Assembly: GCA_937877455.1 (NCBI GenBank)
Contig: CALFIU010000027.1
Coordinates: 1 to 35,564, forward strand
Length of the DNA stretch: 35,564 nt
From: an uncultured Bacteroidales bacterium
GTDB lineage: Bacteria; Bacteroidota; Bacteroidia; Bacteroidales; UBA3824
Reading direction: 5' to 3'
Below are positions 1 through 8,175 of this stretch, in pieces. The position numbers were made by a program, and so were the translations under genes. Every line of letters begins with the position of its first letter. Within the stretch, counting starts at the first letter, position 1. The notes under the pieces were generated by a model. That model ran no database searches, was not told where the DNA came from, and worked only from the letters and a program-made list of their open reading frames with translations.

Positions 1-84
1 CACCCCGAAATGGAGTTTGCGAAAATGGCAAATTTATTTTTCCACCCCGAAATGCAGTTTGCGAAAATGGCAAATTTATTTTTC
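1..84. repeat. Two-copy 42-bp direct tandem repeat at the window edge
   Basis: Bases 1-42 and 43-84 are the same 42-mer with one mismatch (g at 14, c at 56). Each unit begins CACCCCGAAATG and contains TTTGCGAAAATGGCAAATTT. The array may extend beyond the window start. Forty-two is a multiple of three, so a short open frame runs through it, but nothing supports a protein. The rest of 85-311 is AT-rich and I see no gene, promoter or RNA in it. It separates the repeat from the 3' end of the sensor kinase. Confidence 0.85.
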
Positions 85-311
85 CGCCATCAAAAAAAAT
101 TAGCAAAAATAAGAAAGATAAAAATCCAAAATCAATGCTACAACTATCTACAAGACCGTTTTTTGCTTATAAATCATCGCTATATCAAAACAAAAGATAA
201 CTTTAAAAACTCAAAGAAAAAGTAATTAACAAAAATAATGCCAAAATTTTACCAAAAACACACTACAAATTTACTTATATGCCTAAACATATCAACAAAT
301 TGGTAAAAATA

Positions 312-1457
312 TCAATGATTTAGCTTAGGAAAAACAATTTTAAAGGTTGTTCCTTTGCCAATTTCGCTGTTTTTTACAAAAATTTTTCCGTTATGATAGT
401 AATTAACAATTCGTGCAGCAAGGCTCAACCCGAGTCCCCAGCCATGTTTTTTTGTTGTAAATCCTGCTTTGAAAACGGTTTTAAAATTACGTTTTGGAAT
501 ACCCTTACCTGTGTCAGAAATCTCTATATAAGCTTTTTTTTCATCGTCATAAAGTTTAATTGATAGTTTTCCACGTCCTTCCATAGCGTCAACGGCATTT
601 TTACAAAGGTTTTCTATCACCCATTCAAACAATGAAACATTAAGCGGAACAATAATGGCTTTGTCGTTAGGAATAGTTACAGTGTATTCAACAACTTTTG
701 GAGTTCGCGATTGCAAATATTTTATACTATTGGCTAAAATAGGACCAATTTCAACAGCTTTAAGTTCTGGTGTGCTACCTATTCTACTAAAACGATCGGT
801 AATTTTTACGAGTCTATTTACATCTTTTTCAACTTCTTGAGTGAGTTCAGGTTGAGAATTATCGGCTTTTAAAATCTCCACCCATGCCAATAACGATGAA
901 ATAGGCGTACCTAATTGGTGTGCAGTTTCTTTACTCATGCCCACCATCATCATATTTTCTTCGGCCTTTGTGCTGTTTCTCAATGCTATAAAACACACTA
1001 CAATAAAAATAACCATAACAGCAAATTGTATTATTGGATAAGTTTCCAACTGTTTAAGAATTTTGCTGTCGTCATAATAGAGAATGTCTTGTTTGCCAAG
1101 CTCTGCGCCAATCATAAGTGGTGGTCGCATTTCGTGCATTTTCTTACTTAGATTATCAAGAAAAGCCTCATCCTTTACATCGCCGTCAATATTAGCTGTT
1201 GAAATTGTGTTGTTTTCTTGATAAAGAATTATAGGAATATTGGTATTTCCTTGTATTATTTTATAGGCAAGTAAACTAATTTCGCCATCAAAATCTGTAT
1301 TATCAATCTCCCTAACGGCATCAACCCAAAGCGAAACGTTTTTTTCTTCTTCTTCGGCGAGTTTTTTTGCAAGATTATTACTATATAGCCACGATACCAC
1401 CCCCACGGCAATGGCTATGACAAATATTATTTTTCTTATAATATCTTTTTTGTTCAT
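312..1457 (-). CDS. Membrane sensor histidine kinase (orphan)
   Basis: A 381-residue two-component sensor kinase that autophosphorylates a histidine and passes phosphate to a response regulator. A first membrane segment lies at about residues 9-26, a small extracytoplasmic part follows to about 140, and a second membrane segment spans about 142-159. The H-box is at about 174-190 with the phosphoacceptor H180 (GMSKETAHQLGTP). An HATPase domain follows with an N-box (ENLCKNAVDAM), G1 box (DTGKGIP) and G2 box (GWGLGLSLA). No HAMP domain is evident. No response-regulator gene is adjacent, so the partner is unknown. The ATG at 1457 leads directly into the signal-anchor helix. A strong hairpin separates it from the upstream SPOR lipoprotein gene, so it is probably transcribed separately. 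Kinase identity is certain from the motifs; the signal is not inferable. Confidence 0.93.
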   Translation of the reverse strand: MNKKDIIRKIIFVIAIAVGVVSWLYSNNLAKKLAEEEEKNVSLWVDAVREIDNTDFDGEISLLAYKIIQGNTNIPIILYQENNTISTANIDGDVKDEAFLDNLSKKMHEMRPPLMIGAELGKQDILYYDDSKILKQLETYPIIQFAVMVIFIVVCFIALRNSTKAEENMMMVGMSKETAHQLGTPISSLLAWVEILKADNSQPELTQEVEKDVNRLVKITDRFSRIGSTPELKAVEIGPILANSIKYLQSRTPKVVEYTVTIPNDKAIIVPLNVSLFEWVIENLCKNAVDAMEGRGKLSIKLYDDEKKAYIEISDTGKGIPKRNFKTVFKAGFTTKKHGWGLGLSLAARIVNYYHNGKIFVKNSEIGKGTTFKIVFPKLNH

Positions 1458-1487
1458 TTGTCCATAATTTTTGTGCGGTAAGGTAGC

Positions 1488-1568
1488 AAAAAAATCATGA
1501 AATTGTACAAAAGTTAGTGGTCTTGTAAGCCACTTTTCTACAATTTGTACAACTTCATGATTTTTTTT
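1488..1568 (-). terminator. Large T-flanked hairpin between two minus-strand genes
   Basis: The outer arms match over about 11 bases (AAAATCATGAA with TTCATGATTTT). A one-base mismatch follows, then a second seven-base pairing (TTGTACA with TGTACAA), then an internal loop and a GTGG/CCAC stem tip. Runs of A and T flank both ends, so it would work as an intrinsic terminator in either direction. Read on the minus strand it lies just after the SPOR lipoprotein gene and before the sensor kinase gene. Confidence 0.6.
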
Positions 1569-1604
1569 ATTTGGTATGATACTATTTATCTATACAATAA
1601 ATAG

Positions 1605-2102
1605 TTATCGTTTTAAAATCCACAAAGTTTGATTGTTAATTTTGTTTTTAAGTGTTGGCAATGCAGCGCGAGCTTCTTGACGTGTTTTGAAAGATTTTAC
1701 CGTTACTCTATTATATTGTCCATAAGGCTCAAGAATATTTGATTCATAGCCTTTTGCCTTTAATTTTTGGTTAAGATTTTGGGCATTGCTATAAACTGTA
1801 AAACTACCAGCTACAATGTAAAATACATCTGCATCGTTGTTGGTTTCCACAGTTTCTGGAGTAAGGTTTCCGTTGCGGTCTTCAAGCATAACAGGTTCTT
1901 GAGTGTTTTCACTGCTGTCGGTTTCTACAACAGCTGGGGCTTGGTCTCCTTCGGTGGCCTGTGGTTCTTCTACGTATGTGTCTTCTGGCACTTCTAAGGT
2001 GTCGTTTTCGCTTGCTTGATCGGTTTTGTTGCTCTTGCAACCTACCACTGAAATGAGTGCAAACGATAATAATGCTAATCCAAAAAGCTTAATTTTTGAC
2101 AT
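1605..2102 (-). CDS. SPOR-domain lipoprotein
   Basis: A 165-residue predicted lipoprotein. The signal peptide ends in a lipobox (VVGC, Cys22). An acidic, low-complexity linker rich in E, D, T and Q covers about residues 25-90. A C-terminal SPOR domain at about 92-165 begins with FYIVAGSF and contains the second-half pattern NRVTVKSFKTRQEARAAL. SPOR domains bind denuded glycan strands of septal peptidoglycan, so a role in cell division or envelope maintenance is likely but not shown. The layout (lipobox, disordered acidic linker, terminal SPOR) is common in Bacteroidota. About 100 AT-rich bases separate it from the preceding lipoprotein gene, and a terminator-like hairpin follows it. Confidence 0.9.
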   Translation of the reverse strand: MSKIKLFGLALLSFALISVVGCKSNKTDQASENDTLEVPEDTYVEEPQATEGDQAPAVVETDSSENTQEPVMLEDRNGNLTPETVETNNDADVFYIVAGSFTVYSNAQNLNQKLKAKGYESNILEPYGQYNRVTVKSFKTRQEARAALPTLKNKINNQTLWILKR

Positions 2103-2204
2103 AATTGGTTCTTTTATTGTTGATTTTTTTATAGTAAAAATTTTTGTAAAAGTATATATTTTTTTTGTTACAGCAATTTTTTTTTCAAAAAGTTTATTTT
2201 TTTA

Positions 2205-3122
2205 TCAAAATTTAGTTGATATGCAATTTATAGGTTTGTTTGAGTTGAATATTAATTCGCTTTTTCCTAAAGCAATCAACTTATAAACAGCATATTTTTC
2301 ATTTTCTTCTGATATATAATAGATGTTTCCTTTAGAATCTATGGTGTAATCGGTTACCAACTTTTTATCTGTTAAACTTTGTATTTGATTGGTTTGAGTG
2401 TCAATACTTTTTAAAATCATATTTGGATAATCGCTTTCTGGGGTGTATTCTTCGTTGGTAAAGATAAACATTGGTTTTGTGTTGATGTTGCAGTATAGAA
2501 ATTTTGTTGCGCTCGATATACCAAGGTTTGATATATTGATAGTTTTTTCAAGGTTAGCAGTTCCATCTTTATAACCAAATAGATAGAGATTCTCTAAATT
2601 GTGGGCTATGAGTTTGGTGCCATCGTTAGAAAACCATGGTTGATACAAGTCGCCTTTATGGTCTATAAACTCATATTTATCGGTCATAATGTTGTAAAGG
2701 ATAATTTTCCATTGGCTATGGTCAAAAAAATTTATAGCCAAAAACTTAGCATCTTTGTCCCAACAACCCATATAACATTCTGTATTGATATTCAATGCCT
2801 TAAAAGAGTTGTTTTCGATGTCGGCACAATGGATTTCGCGATTTATTCCAGGTTTTGTTTTACATTCGGCAGTATAAGCAACGAGTTTTCCGTCGGGCGA
2901 AATATCAAATTCCGAACATTTTATTTTTGTGTTTCTTAGGTTTTTGAAATCTTTACCTACATATATTTCCCAATCTATAAGTAGAGCGACAAGAGGTTGT
3001 TCTGCGGCATCATTTACTTGTTCTGTTTTTTTGTTATTTTTATGTTGGGTAGCCTTTTTTTGCCCGTCGCCACATGCCGACAAACAAAATACAACCACCA
3101 ATAATAAAAGTATATGTTTCAT
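2205..3122 (-). CDS. Lipoprotein with WD40/TolB-like beta-propeller repeats, function unknown
   Basis: A 305-residue protein with a lipoprotein signal peptide (LSACG, Cys17), a short K/N/Q-rich linker and then repeats typical of a beta-propeller: FDISPDGKLVAYTAE, WDKDAKFLAINFF, WFSNDGTKLIAHN and TIDSKGNIYYIS. These resemble TolB/PD40-type blades. The number of blades is too small for a complete canonical propeller unless some are degenerate. It starts only 6 bases after the stop codon of the porW/sprE-like gene, so the two are almost certainly co-transcribed and it could be an accessory of type IX secretion. That functional link is inferred from position only. I do not recognise a named family. 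Confidence 0.75.
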   Translation of the reverse strand: MKHILLLLVVVFCLSACGDGQKKATQHKNNKKTEQVNDAAEQPLVALLIDWEIYVGKDFKNLRNTKIKCSEFDISPDGKLVAYTAECKTKPGINREIHCADIENNSFKALNINTECYMGCWDKDAKFLAINFFDHSQWKIILYNIMTDKYEFIDHKGDLYQPWFSNDGTKLIAHNLENLYLFGYKDGTANLEKTINISNLGISSATKFLYCNINTKPMFIFTNEEYTPESDYPNMILKSIDTQTNQIQSLTDKKLVTDYTIDSKGNIYYISEENEKYAVYKLIALGKSELIFNSNKPINCISTKF

Positions 3123-3128
3123 AGTTCT

Positions 3129-5714
3129 TTATTTTTTTGATAAATAATAATTGTAATAAGCATCAATATCTTCTGACGACTCTATACGAGAAAAGTTTGT
3201 TTTGCTAATAGAAAACAATCGAAATTCGTTTTCGGGCATGGCATTGTAATTAGCAGAATAAAAATTTCTACAAAATTCGTCTGCTGCCATCTTGTTGGCA
3301 AATGTTGATATTTTAACAATTTTTTTGCTTGCTATTGTTTGGTCTTGTACATCGGCATTAGAATAACCATTTTCGGCACAAAAATTTATAGCAATAAAGT
3401 TTATGTTTATTTTTGGTGCATTATCCACAACAAGTTTATCTTGGAGAATAACAACATAATGATTTTCGTTGTCGGAGTCTAAGAACTTGGCATAGTTGAA
3501 ATTGCCTGTGTTTATGGCATCAATTTTTGCTTGTGCAGCTTTAGCGAGTTGAGAATTTGGATTTTTATCTACAATAGTTTGCAAATCGGTTTTCATTGCT
3601 TCTGTATTGTGCAAACGACCCTCGCATTTTGCTTTAAGATAAAGAAAATTGTCGGCAACTGGCAAATCGGCATATTCTCTACGCCCGTTGACACAAAGAG
3701 CAATGCAAGTGGCGTATTCTTGATTATTAAATTTTTCAATAGCTTGGTCATACCTTTCTAATGCAGTTTCTTTACGTTTAGCAACGTTTTTAAGATAGTT
3801 TTTGTCGCTTAAAATTTTTGCATATCCGCTTTCGGGATATTCTGCAACAAGCCGCTGTTTGTAATATTCTGCCAACGAATGTTCGCCAATTTCGTTATAG
3901 AGATTATGTAACATGTAATAAGATTGCGGCATAAGATTGTGTTTTGGATTTTTTTTGTTGATATACAACAAAGTTTCTATTGCCTTGTTTTTATCGTTCA
4001 TTTTTGCAGAGTAAATGTCTGCAACAGCAAACCAACATTCGGCTTCAATATTTTTGCTTTCTGTCATTGCCGAATCGCTAAGTGGCAAATTGCGAGTATA
4101 AAACTCTGGCATTTTGTTGTTAAGTACCGAATCTTGACTTTGACTTTCTTCATCTTGTTCTCCATGTTGAGCTTCAATATTTTTGTTGCTTCTTCTCCAA
4201 TTGTCTTCCAATGGGCGCATTCCCCACTTCTTGTTAAATTCGGCGCGTCCATAATTCAAAGCTGTAGGGTTGTAAAGATACCATCTACCTTGAAAGTTTG
4301 GGTTGCCGTCTTGTCCTGTAGATGTTATGCCATAGGCGTTATTACCTTGGTAATATGGATTATTTTTAGCGGCAAATGCGGCTTGTTCTTCGGCTTTTAC
4401 TTGAGATATAATTTTGTTTATCAACTTGTTTCGCTCAGGTTCTGGCATCATTGCCACACGTTGTAACGAATCTTGGAGAACGGCTTGATTGATATTTTTT
4501 ACCAATAAAGATAATGTTGCTGCGGTTTTTGAAATGCTATCATAATCAGAATAACTTTTGGGCAAATATGCCATTGTGCTATCGAAATATTTTCCAGCAT
4601 TAATATAATCTGGTTGTGCAAAATACAAATTTGCAGTACCGAGATACGATTTGGCTTTTTGTATATTGTTGTTTTGCGATGCTGTTGCCGACAATCTATA
4701 ATACTTTATAGCTTCTTGAGTGTTTCCATTGCGTCTATTAAGTTCGGCAAGTGCATAATAAATTTGATCGCGATATTCTTTGTTTTTTTCGTCAGAAAGC
4801 AGTTTTTCTAAATCTTTTTTAATGTTTTGTATATCTGATACATCGGTAAAAACTGTTGCAAGATTTATTTTTGAATTAAAAACCATTGAATATTCTGGAT
4901 GCATTTTTACCACTTGACTATAATATTTTTGGGCTTCGGGATAATTGCCACTCATACGATTTAAATCGCCAAGAATGTAAAGTAACCATGCCTTGTTGTT
5001 TTTTCCTTTTGTCAATGGAATTGCTTGTTCTATATTTTCTATGGCTTGAGGGTATTTTTTTTCGGAAATATAGATATCGGCATAGATTTTTTTTATATCA
5101 GCGTTTAACTTTTTGGGATGGCGACGGTCTTTGTCGAGACGTGTCAACAATTCGAGAGCCTCCATATAGTTTTTTTGTGCCCAAAATGTTTTTGCCAACC
5201 ACATTTGGGCTTCAAACTTTGTTGGTTCGTGTTTAAAACGCGTTGTACCAAGCCTAAAAGAACTTTCGGCGCGGTCTAACTCTCCAAGCACATAATTTGC
5301 CTTGCCCATAAGCAAGTATGTATCATCAATCCACTTGCAATATTCTGGTTTGTTGTAAAAAGCTTGCTGCTGTTCGTCCATGCCAGTACGTGGATATTTT
5401 TTCTTGGGCTTGGCGGTTATAGAATGAACGAGAATATTTTTTCCACATTTTTGAATGCAGTTTTCCAAATCACCTTTGGCTATCTCACTTGCACCATCGC
5501 CGTCTATTTTATAAACTGGTAATATTTCGGTGTAGTTACAAGTAAGGTTGGCGTTTATATTCTCCACACCTTTTTTATAATACTCCGATGCGTTAAAATA
5601 AACGTTGTAATGCGATGTAAGGTTGTGAAAACACCTTGTAGCAGGGGTGTTTTTTGTATTGGAACAACCAACAAGCATACATAAGGATAAAACCGAAACA
5701 ATTTTAAGTTTCAT
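3129..5714 (-). CDS. porW: Type IX secretion system TPR lipoprotein PorW/SprE
   Basis: An 861-residue lipoprotein (lipobox MLVGC, Cys16) of the PorW/SprE family, which is needed for type IX secretion in Porphyromonas and for gliding and secretion in Flavobacterium. Family hallmarks just after the lipid anchor are TRCFHNLTSHYNVYFNASEYYKKG and the lone DGDGASEIAKGDLENCIQKC region. Many TPR-like helical hairpins follow between about residues 130 and 400 (for example YLLMGKANYVLGELDRAESSF) and again around 560-770. The length fits SprE (about 870) better than P. gingivalis PorW. The C-terminal part (about 780-861) is less conserved. It precedes a propeller lipoprotein by 6 bases and follows rprY after 73 bases containing a strong inverted repeat. 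The signature is seen directly; function comes from the family. Confidence 0.85.
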   Translation of the reverse strand: MKLKIVSVLSLCMLVGCSNTKNTPATRCFHNLTSHYNVYFNASEYYKKGVENINANLTCNYTEILPVYKIDGDGASEIAKGDLENCIQKCGKNILVHSITAKPKKKYPRTGMDEQQQAFYNKPEYCKWIDDTYLLMGKANYVLGELDRAESSFRLGTTRFKHEPTKFEAQMWLAKTFWAQKNYMEALELLTRLDKDRRHPKKLNADIKKIYADIYISEKKYPQAIENIEQAIPLTKGKNNKAWLLYILGDLNRMSGNYPEAQKYYSQVVKMHPEYSMVFNSKINLATVFTDVSDIQNIKKDLEKLLSDEKNKEYRDQIYYALAELNRRNGNTQEAIKYYRLSATASQNNNIQKAKSYLGTANLYFAQPDYINAGKYFDSTMAYLPKSYSDYDSISKTAATLSLLVKNINQAVLQDSLQRVAMMPEPERNKLINKIISQVKAEEQAAFAAKNNPYYQGNNAYGITSTGQDGNPNFQGRWYLYNPTALNYGRAEFNKKWGMRPLEDNWRRSNKNIEAQHGEQDEESQSQDSVLNNKMPEFYTRNLPLSDSAMTESKNIEAECWFAVADIYSAKMNDKNKAIETLLYINKKNPKHNLMPQSYYMLHNLYNEIGEHSLAEYYKQRLVAEYPESGYAKILSDKNYLKNVAKRKETALERYDQAIEKFNNQEYATCIALCVNGRREYADLPVADNFLYLKAKCEGRLHNTEAMKTDLQTIVDKNPNSQLAKAAQAKIDAINTGNFNYAKFLDSDNENHYVVILQDKLVVDNAPKININFIAINFCAENGYSNADVQDQTIASKKIVKISTFANKMAADEFCRNFYSANYNAMPENEFRLFSISKTNFSRIESSEDIDAYYNYYLSKK

Positions 5715-5729
5715 TTTGTTCTCTTGGAT

Positions 5730-5771
5730 GGAATTTAGCTCAAAGCCAACATTGACGTTTGAGCAAATTCC
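5730..5771 (-). promoter_or_regulatory. Long inverted repeat in the rprY-porW intergenic region
   Basis: The arms are 5730-5744 (GGAATTTAGCTCAAA) and 5758-5771 (TTTGAGCAAATTCC). They pair over 14 positions with one bulged A, around a 13-base loop. It lies in the 73-base gap between the rprY stop and the porW start. On the minus strand no U-run follows, so it does not look like an intrinsic terminator. It could be a regulator binding site or an mRNA stability or processing element controlling porW relative to rprXY. Confidence 0.55.
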
Positions 5772-5787
5772 TACCGTTTTATCACGA

Positions 5788-6489
5788 CTATTGTATATCG
5801 CCGCTTATAAGTTTATAGCCTTTACCATGAATATTGAGTATTTCTATTGACGGATCATCTTTAAGATGCTTACGCAATTTGGTTATATACACGTCCATAC
5901 TCCTTGCATTGAAATAGTTATCATCTTCCCAAATCTGTTTCAAAGCGTAGTTACGTTCGAGTACTTTGTTGGCATTGTTGCAAAGCAGACGCAAAAGGTC
6001 AGACTCTTTTGTTGTAAGTTTTTCTGGTTCAGTGTCTTTATATTGAAGTGTTTGTTTATTAGCATCAAAAACATAATCTCCAAGTTTGAAAACATATACA
6101 GATTCTGAATCCATAGCACCAGCGCGACGCAACACTGCCTCAATTCTCAACAAGAGTTCTTCCATATTGAATGGTTTAGTAATGTAATCGTCGGCTCCAA
6201 TTTTAAATCCAGTAAGCACATCTTCTTTTAATGCTTTGGCGGTTAGAAATATAATTGGAATGTCAGAATTAAGTTCTCGTATTTCGCTGGCTACAGTAAA
6301 ACCATCTTTACGAGGCATCATAATGTCGAGAATGCAGATGTCGTAGATATTGCTTCTAAAACCTTCCATTGCTTTAACGCCATCGTCATAGAGATCTGTA
6401 GAATAGTTTTTGGCATCGAGATATTGTTTTAAAAGAGAGCCGAGGTTAATATCGTCTTCGGCAAGCAATATGCGGATTTTCTTTTCCAT
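5788..6489 (-). CDS. rprY: OmpR-family response regulator, RprY-like
   Basis: A 233-residue response regulator. The receiver domain spans about residues 1-120, with acidic residues E11/D12/D13, phosphoacceptor D55 (ILDIMMPRKDG), T83 and K105 (TKPF). The OmpR/PhoB winged-helix DNA-binding domain spans about 135-230 (LTTKESDLLRLL, SMDVYITKLRKHL, HGKGYKL). It lies 22 bases downstream of the kinase gene on the same strand and is surely co-transcribed with it. The pair matches RprX/RprY of Bacteroides in domain order and sequence style; naming is by resemblance. Its placement next to two type IX secretion genes is notable. Confidence 0.9.
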   Translation of the reverse strand: MEKKIRILLAEDDINLGSLLKQYLDAKNYSTDLYDDGVKAMEGFRSNIYDICILDIMMPRKDGFTVASEIRELNSDIPIIFLTAKALKEDVLTGFKIGADDYITKPFNMEELLLRIEAVLRRAGAMDSESVYVFKLGDYVFDANKQTLQYKDTEPEKLTTKESDLLRLLCNNANKVLERNYALKQIWEDDNYFNARSMDVYITKLRKHLKDDPSIEILNIHGKGYKLISGDIQ

Positions 6490-6511
6490 GTTTGCAATTA
6501 TTTTTGTTTTT

Positions 6512-8047
6512 TTATTTTATATTAAATGGCAAATATATATAAAAAGTAGAACCTTTGCCAATTTCGCTTTTTACTTTTATTGTTCCGTTGTGTTCTTCCA
6601 CCACACCTTTAACATAGCTCAAACCTATACCAAAGCCTTTGACATTGTGGACGTTGCCAGTATGAACACGATAAAACTGGTCGAATATATGTTTTTGATT
6701 TTCACGACTTATGCCTATTCCGTTGTCAGAAACAGAAATTTCTACACCGTTTTTCACATTTTTTGTAGTTATTTCAAGTTTAGGAACATTGTCGCCCGAA
6801 TATTTAAGAGCGTTATCCAATAGGTTGTAGATTAAATTTGTTATATGTACCTCGTCGCCCTCCACAACATCGTCTTTGGCTTGATATAAACATGTTAGAG
6901 TTCCTTTTTTTTCTTTTACCTTTAAAGAGAAATTTTTTGCAACGTTTTTTATTAAATCGTTAATATATAAATCTTTAACTTTAATTTTCATACCTTTTTT
7001 ACGGTCAACGGCTGCCATTTGCAACACCCTTTCCACCTGAAAACCAAGTCGTTTGCTCTCGCTTTCTATTATTGAAGAAATATTATTGAACATAGCTTCA
7101 TTTTTTGCTACAGCTGGGTCTTTTAGCATCTGTGAGGCAAGCGAAATGGACGATATTGGAGTTTTAAGTTCATGGGTCATGTTGTTGATAAAATCGGTTT
7201 TCATCTCACCAATTTTTTTCTGTCGAAAAATTATTACAAGCGTAACTGCAAACGTAAGCATAATTATAACAGTCAACACAATAGTTGTAACACCCATTTT
7301 CGACAAGGATGACAGAGAAATTTTATCCTCATCGGGAAAATAAACCGTAAGTATGCACGATGGAGAAAGTATATCGTTTGGATAGAGAGTTACTTGATAA
7401 TATTGCGAAAAATTATCCGAAAAATTGCACGTACGATAATAGCAATTGCTATTACTTGTTATTGCAAACTCATAATTACTTTTAATTCCATTTTCTTTAA
7501 GACATTGTGTTAGCAAACTGCTAATTAGTTTTGGCGACACACGATCTTCTATATTAACACGCTTGCGAATCAATTTATTAACAAGATTTTCAACAAATAC
7601 GGTCTTATTTTTTATCCTACTTGCAATTTCTTTTTGAAACGAGTTTTTATCCATCATAGGCGTATCAAAATAAAACTCTTCGGAAGTAGTGTCGGTAAGC
7701 ATATAGAAAGCCGAATCTCTTGAAATAACCATTATCCTATCTTTGTGAGCCGAATCGTGAATCATACTATCGGCAATCTCATGTCCAGGACGATTGAGGT
7801 TTGGTGTTACAGGAGGTATGTGAACGCTATCGAAGTTTAGAGCAATTACCTCATTGTTGAGATGAGCCACCACCTCACGCTCTTCAAGTTTTTGCGCAAG
7901 TGTATATAGAGAATTGTTTACCGCTGATGAAAATTCTTGCTGTTTTACGGTTAATGCAGTTTTAAACCACGTCATCTGCATATAAATAAGCCAGACCATG
8001 GTAACTGTCATCACCGCCGCCAATATCCAAATAGTTTTTCCACTCAT
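6512..8047 (-). CDS. rprX: Sensor histidine kinase, RprX-like
   Basis: About 511 residues from the ATG at 8047; the frame stays open to a TTG at 8059, but the ATG directly precedes the first membrane helix. Membrane segment 1 is at about 6-24, a large periplasmic sensor region runs about 25-250, and membrane segment 2 is at about 252-274. HisKA has phosphoacceptor H292 (NMTHELKTPISS). The HATPase domain has an N-box (NLIYNLLDNALKYS), G1 (DNGIGIS), an F-box (FDQFYRV) and G2 (GFGIGLSYV). No HAMP or PAS domain is visible. Paired with RprY immediately downstream. A 128-base gap separates it from porZ, so it may have its own promoter; I could not identify a convincing one. Confidence 0.9.
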   Translation of the reverse strand: MSGKTIWILAAVMTVTMVWLIYMQMTWFKTALTVKQQEFSSAVNNSLYTLAQKLEEREVVAHLNNEVIALNFDSVHIPPVTPNLNRPGHEIADSMIHDSAHKDRIMVISRDSAFYMLTDTTSEEFYFDTPMMDKNSFQKEIASRIKNKTVFVENLVNKLIRKRVNIEDRVSPKLISSLLTQCLKENGIKSNYEFAITSNSNCYYRTCNFSDNFSQYYQVTLYPNDILSPSCILTVYFPDEDKISLSSLSKMGVTTIVLTVIIMLTFAVTLVIIFRQKKIGEMKTDFINNMTHELKTPISSISLASQMLKDPAVAKNEAMFNNISSIIESESKRLGFQVERVLQMAAVDRKKGMKIKVKDLYINDLIKNVAKNFSLKVKEKKGTLTCLYQAKDDVVEGDEVHITNLIYNLLDNALKYSGDNVPKLEITTKNVKNGVEISVSDNGIGISRENQKHIFDQFYRVHTGNVHNVKGFGIGLSYVKGVVEEHNGTIKVKSEIGKGSTFYIYLPFNIK

Positions 8048-8175
8048 TGTAACCGACAAAATTAATAGTTTAAATTTAAAAATTACTTTTTTTTAAATTT
8101 TATTTCAACAAAAATAAAAACATTTATATTTATATCATATTTTGCATCTTAAAGATATTTTTATAGTCTAAAATT

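Noticed and set aside
10..225. 71-codon frame through the 42-base repeat
   Set aside because: Repetitive content caused by a repeat unit divisible by three, no ribosome site or promoter, followed by low-complexity lysine/asparagine codons.
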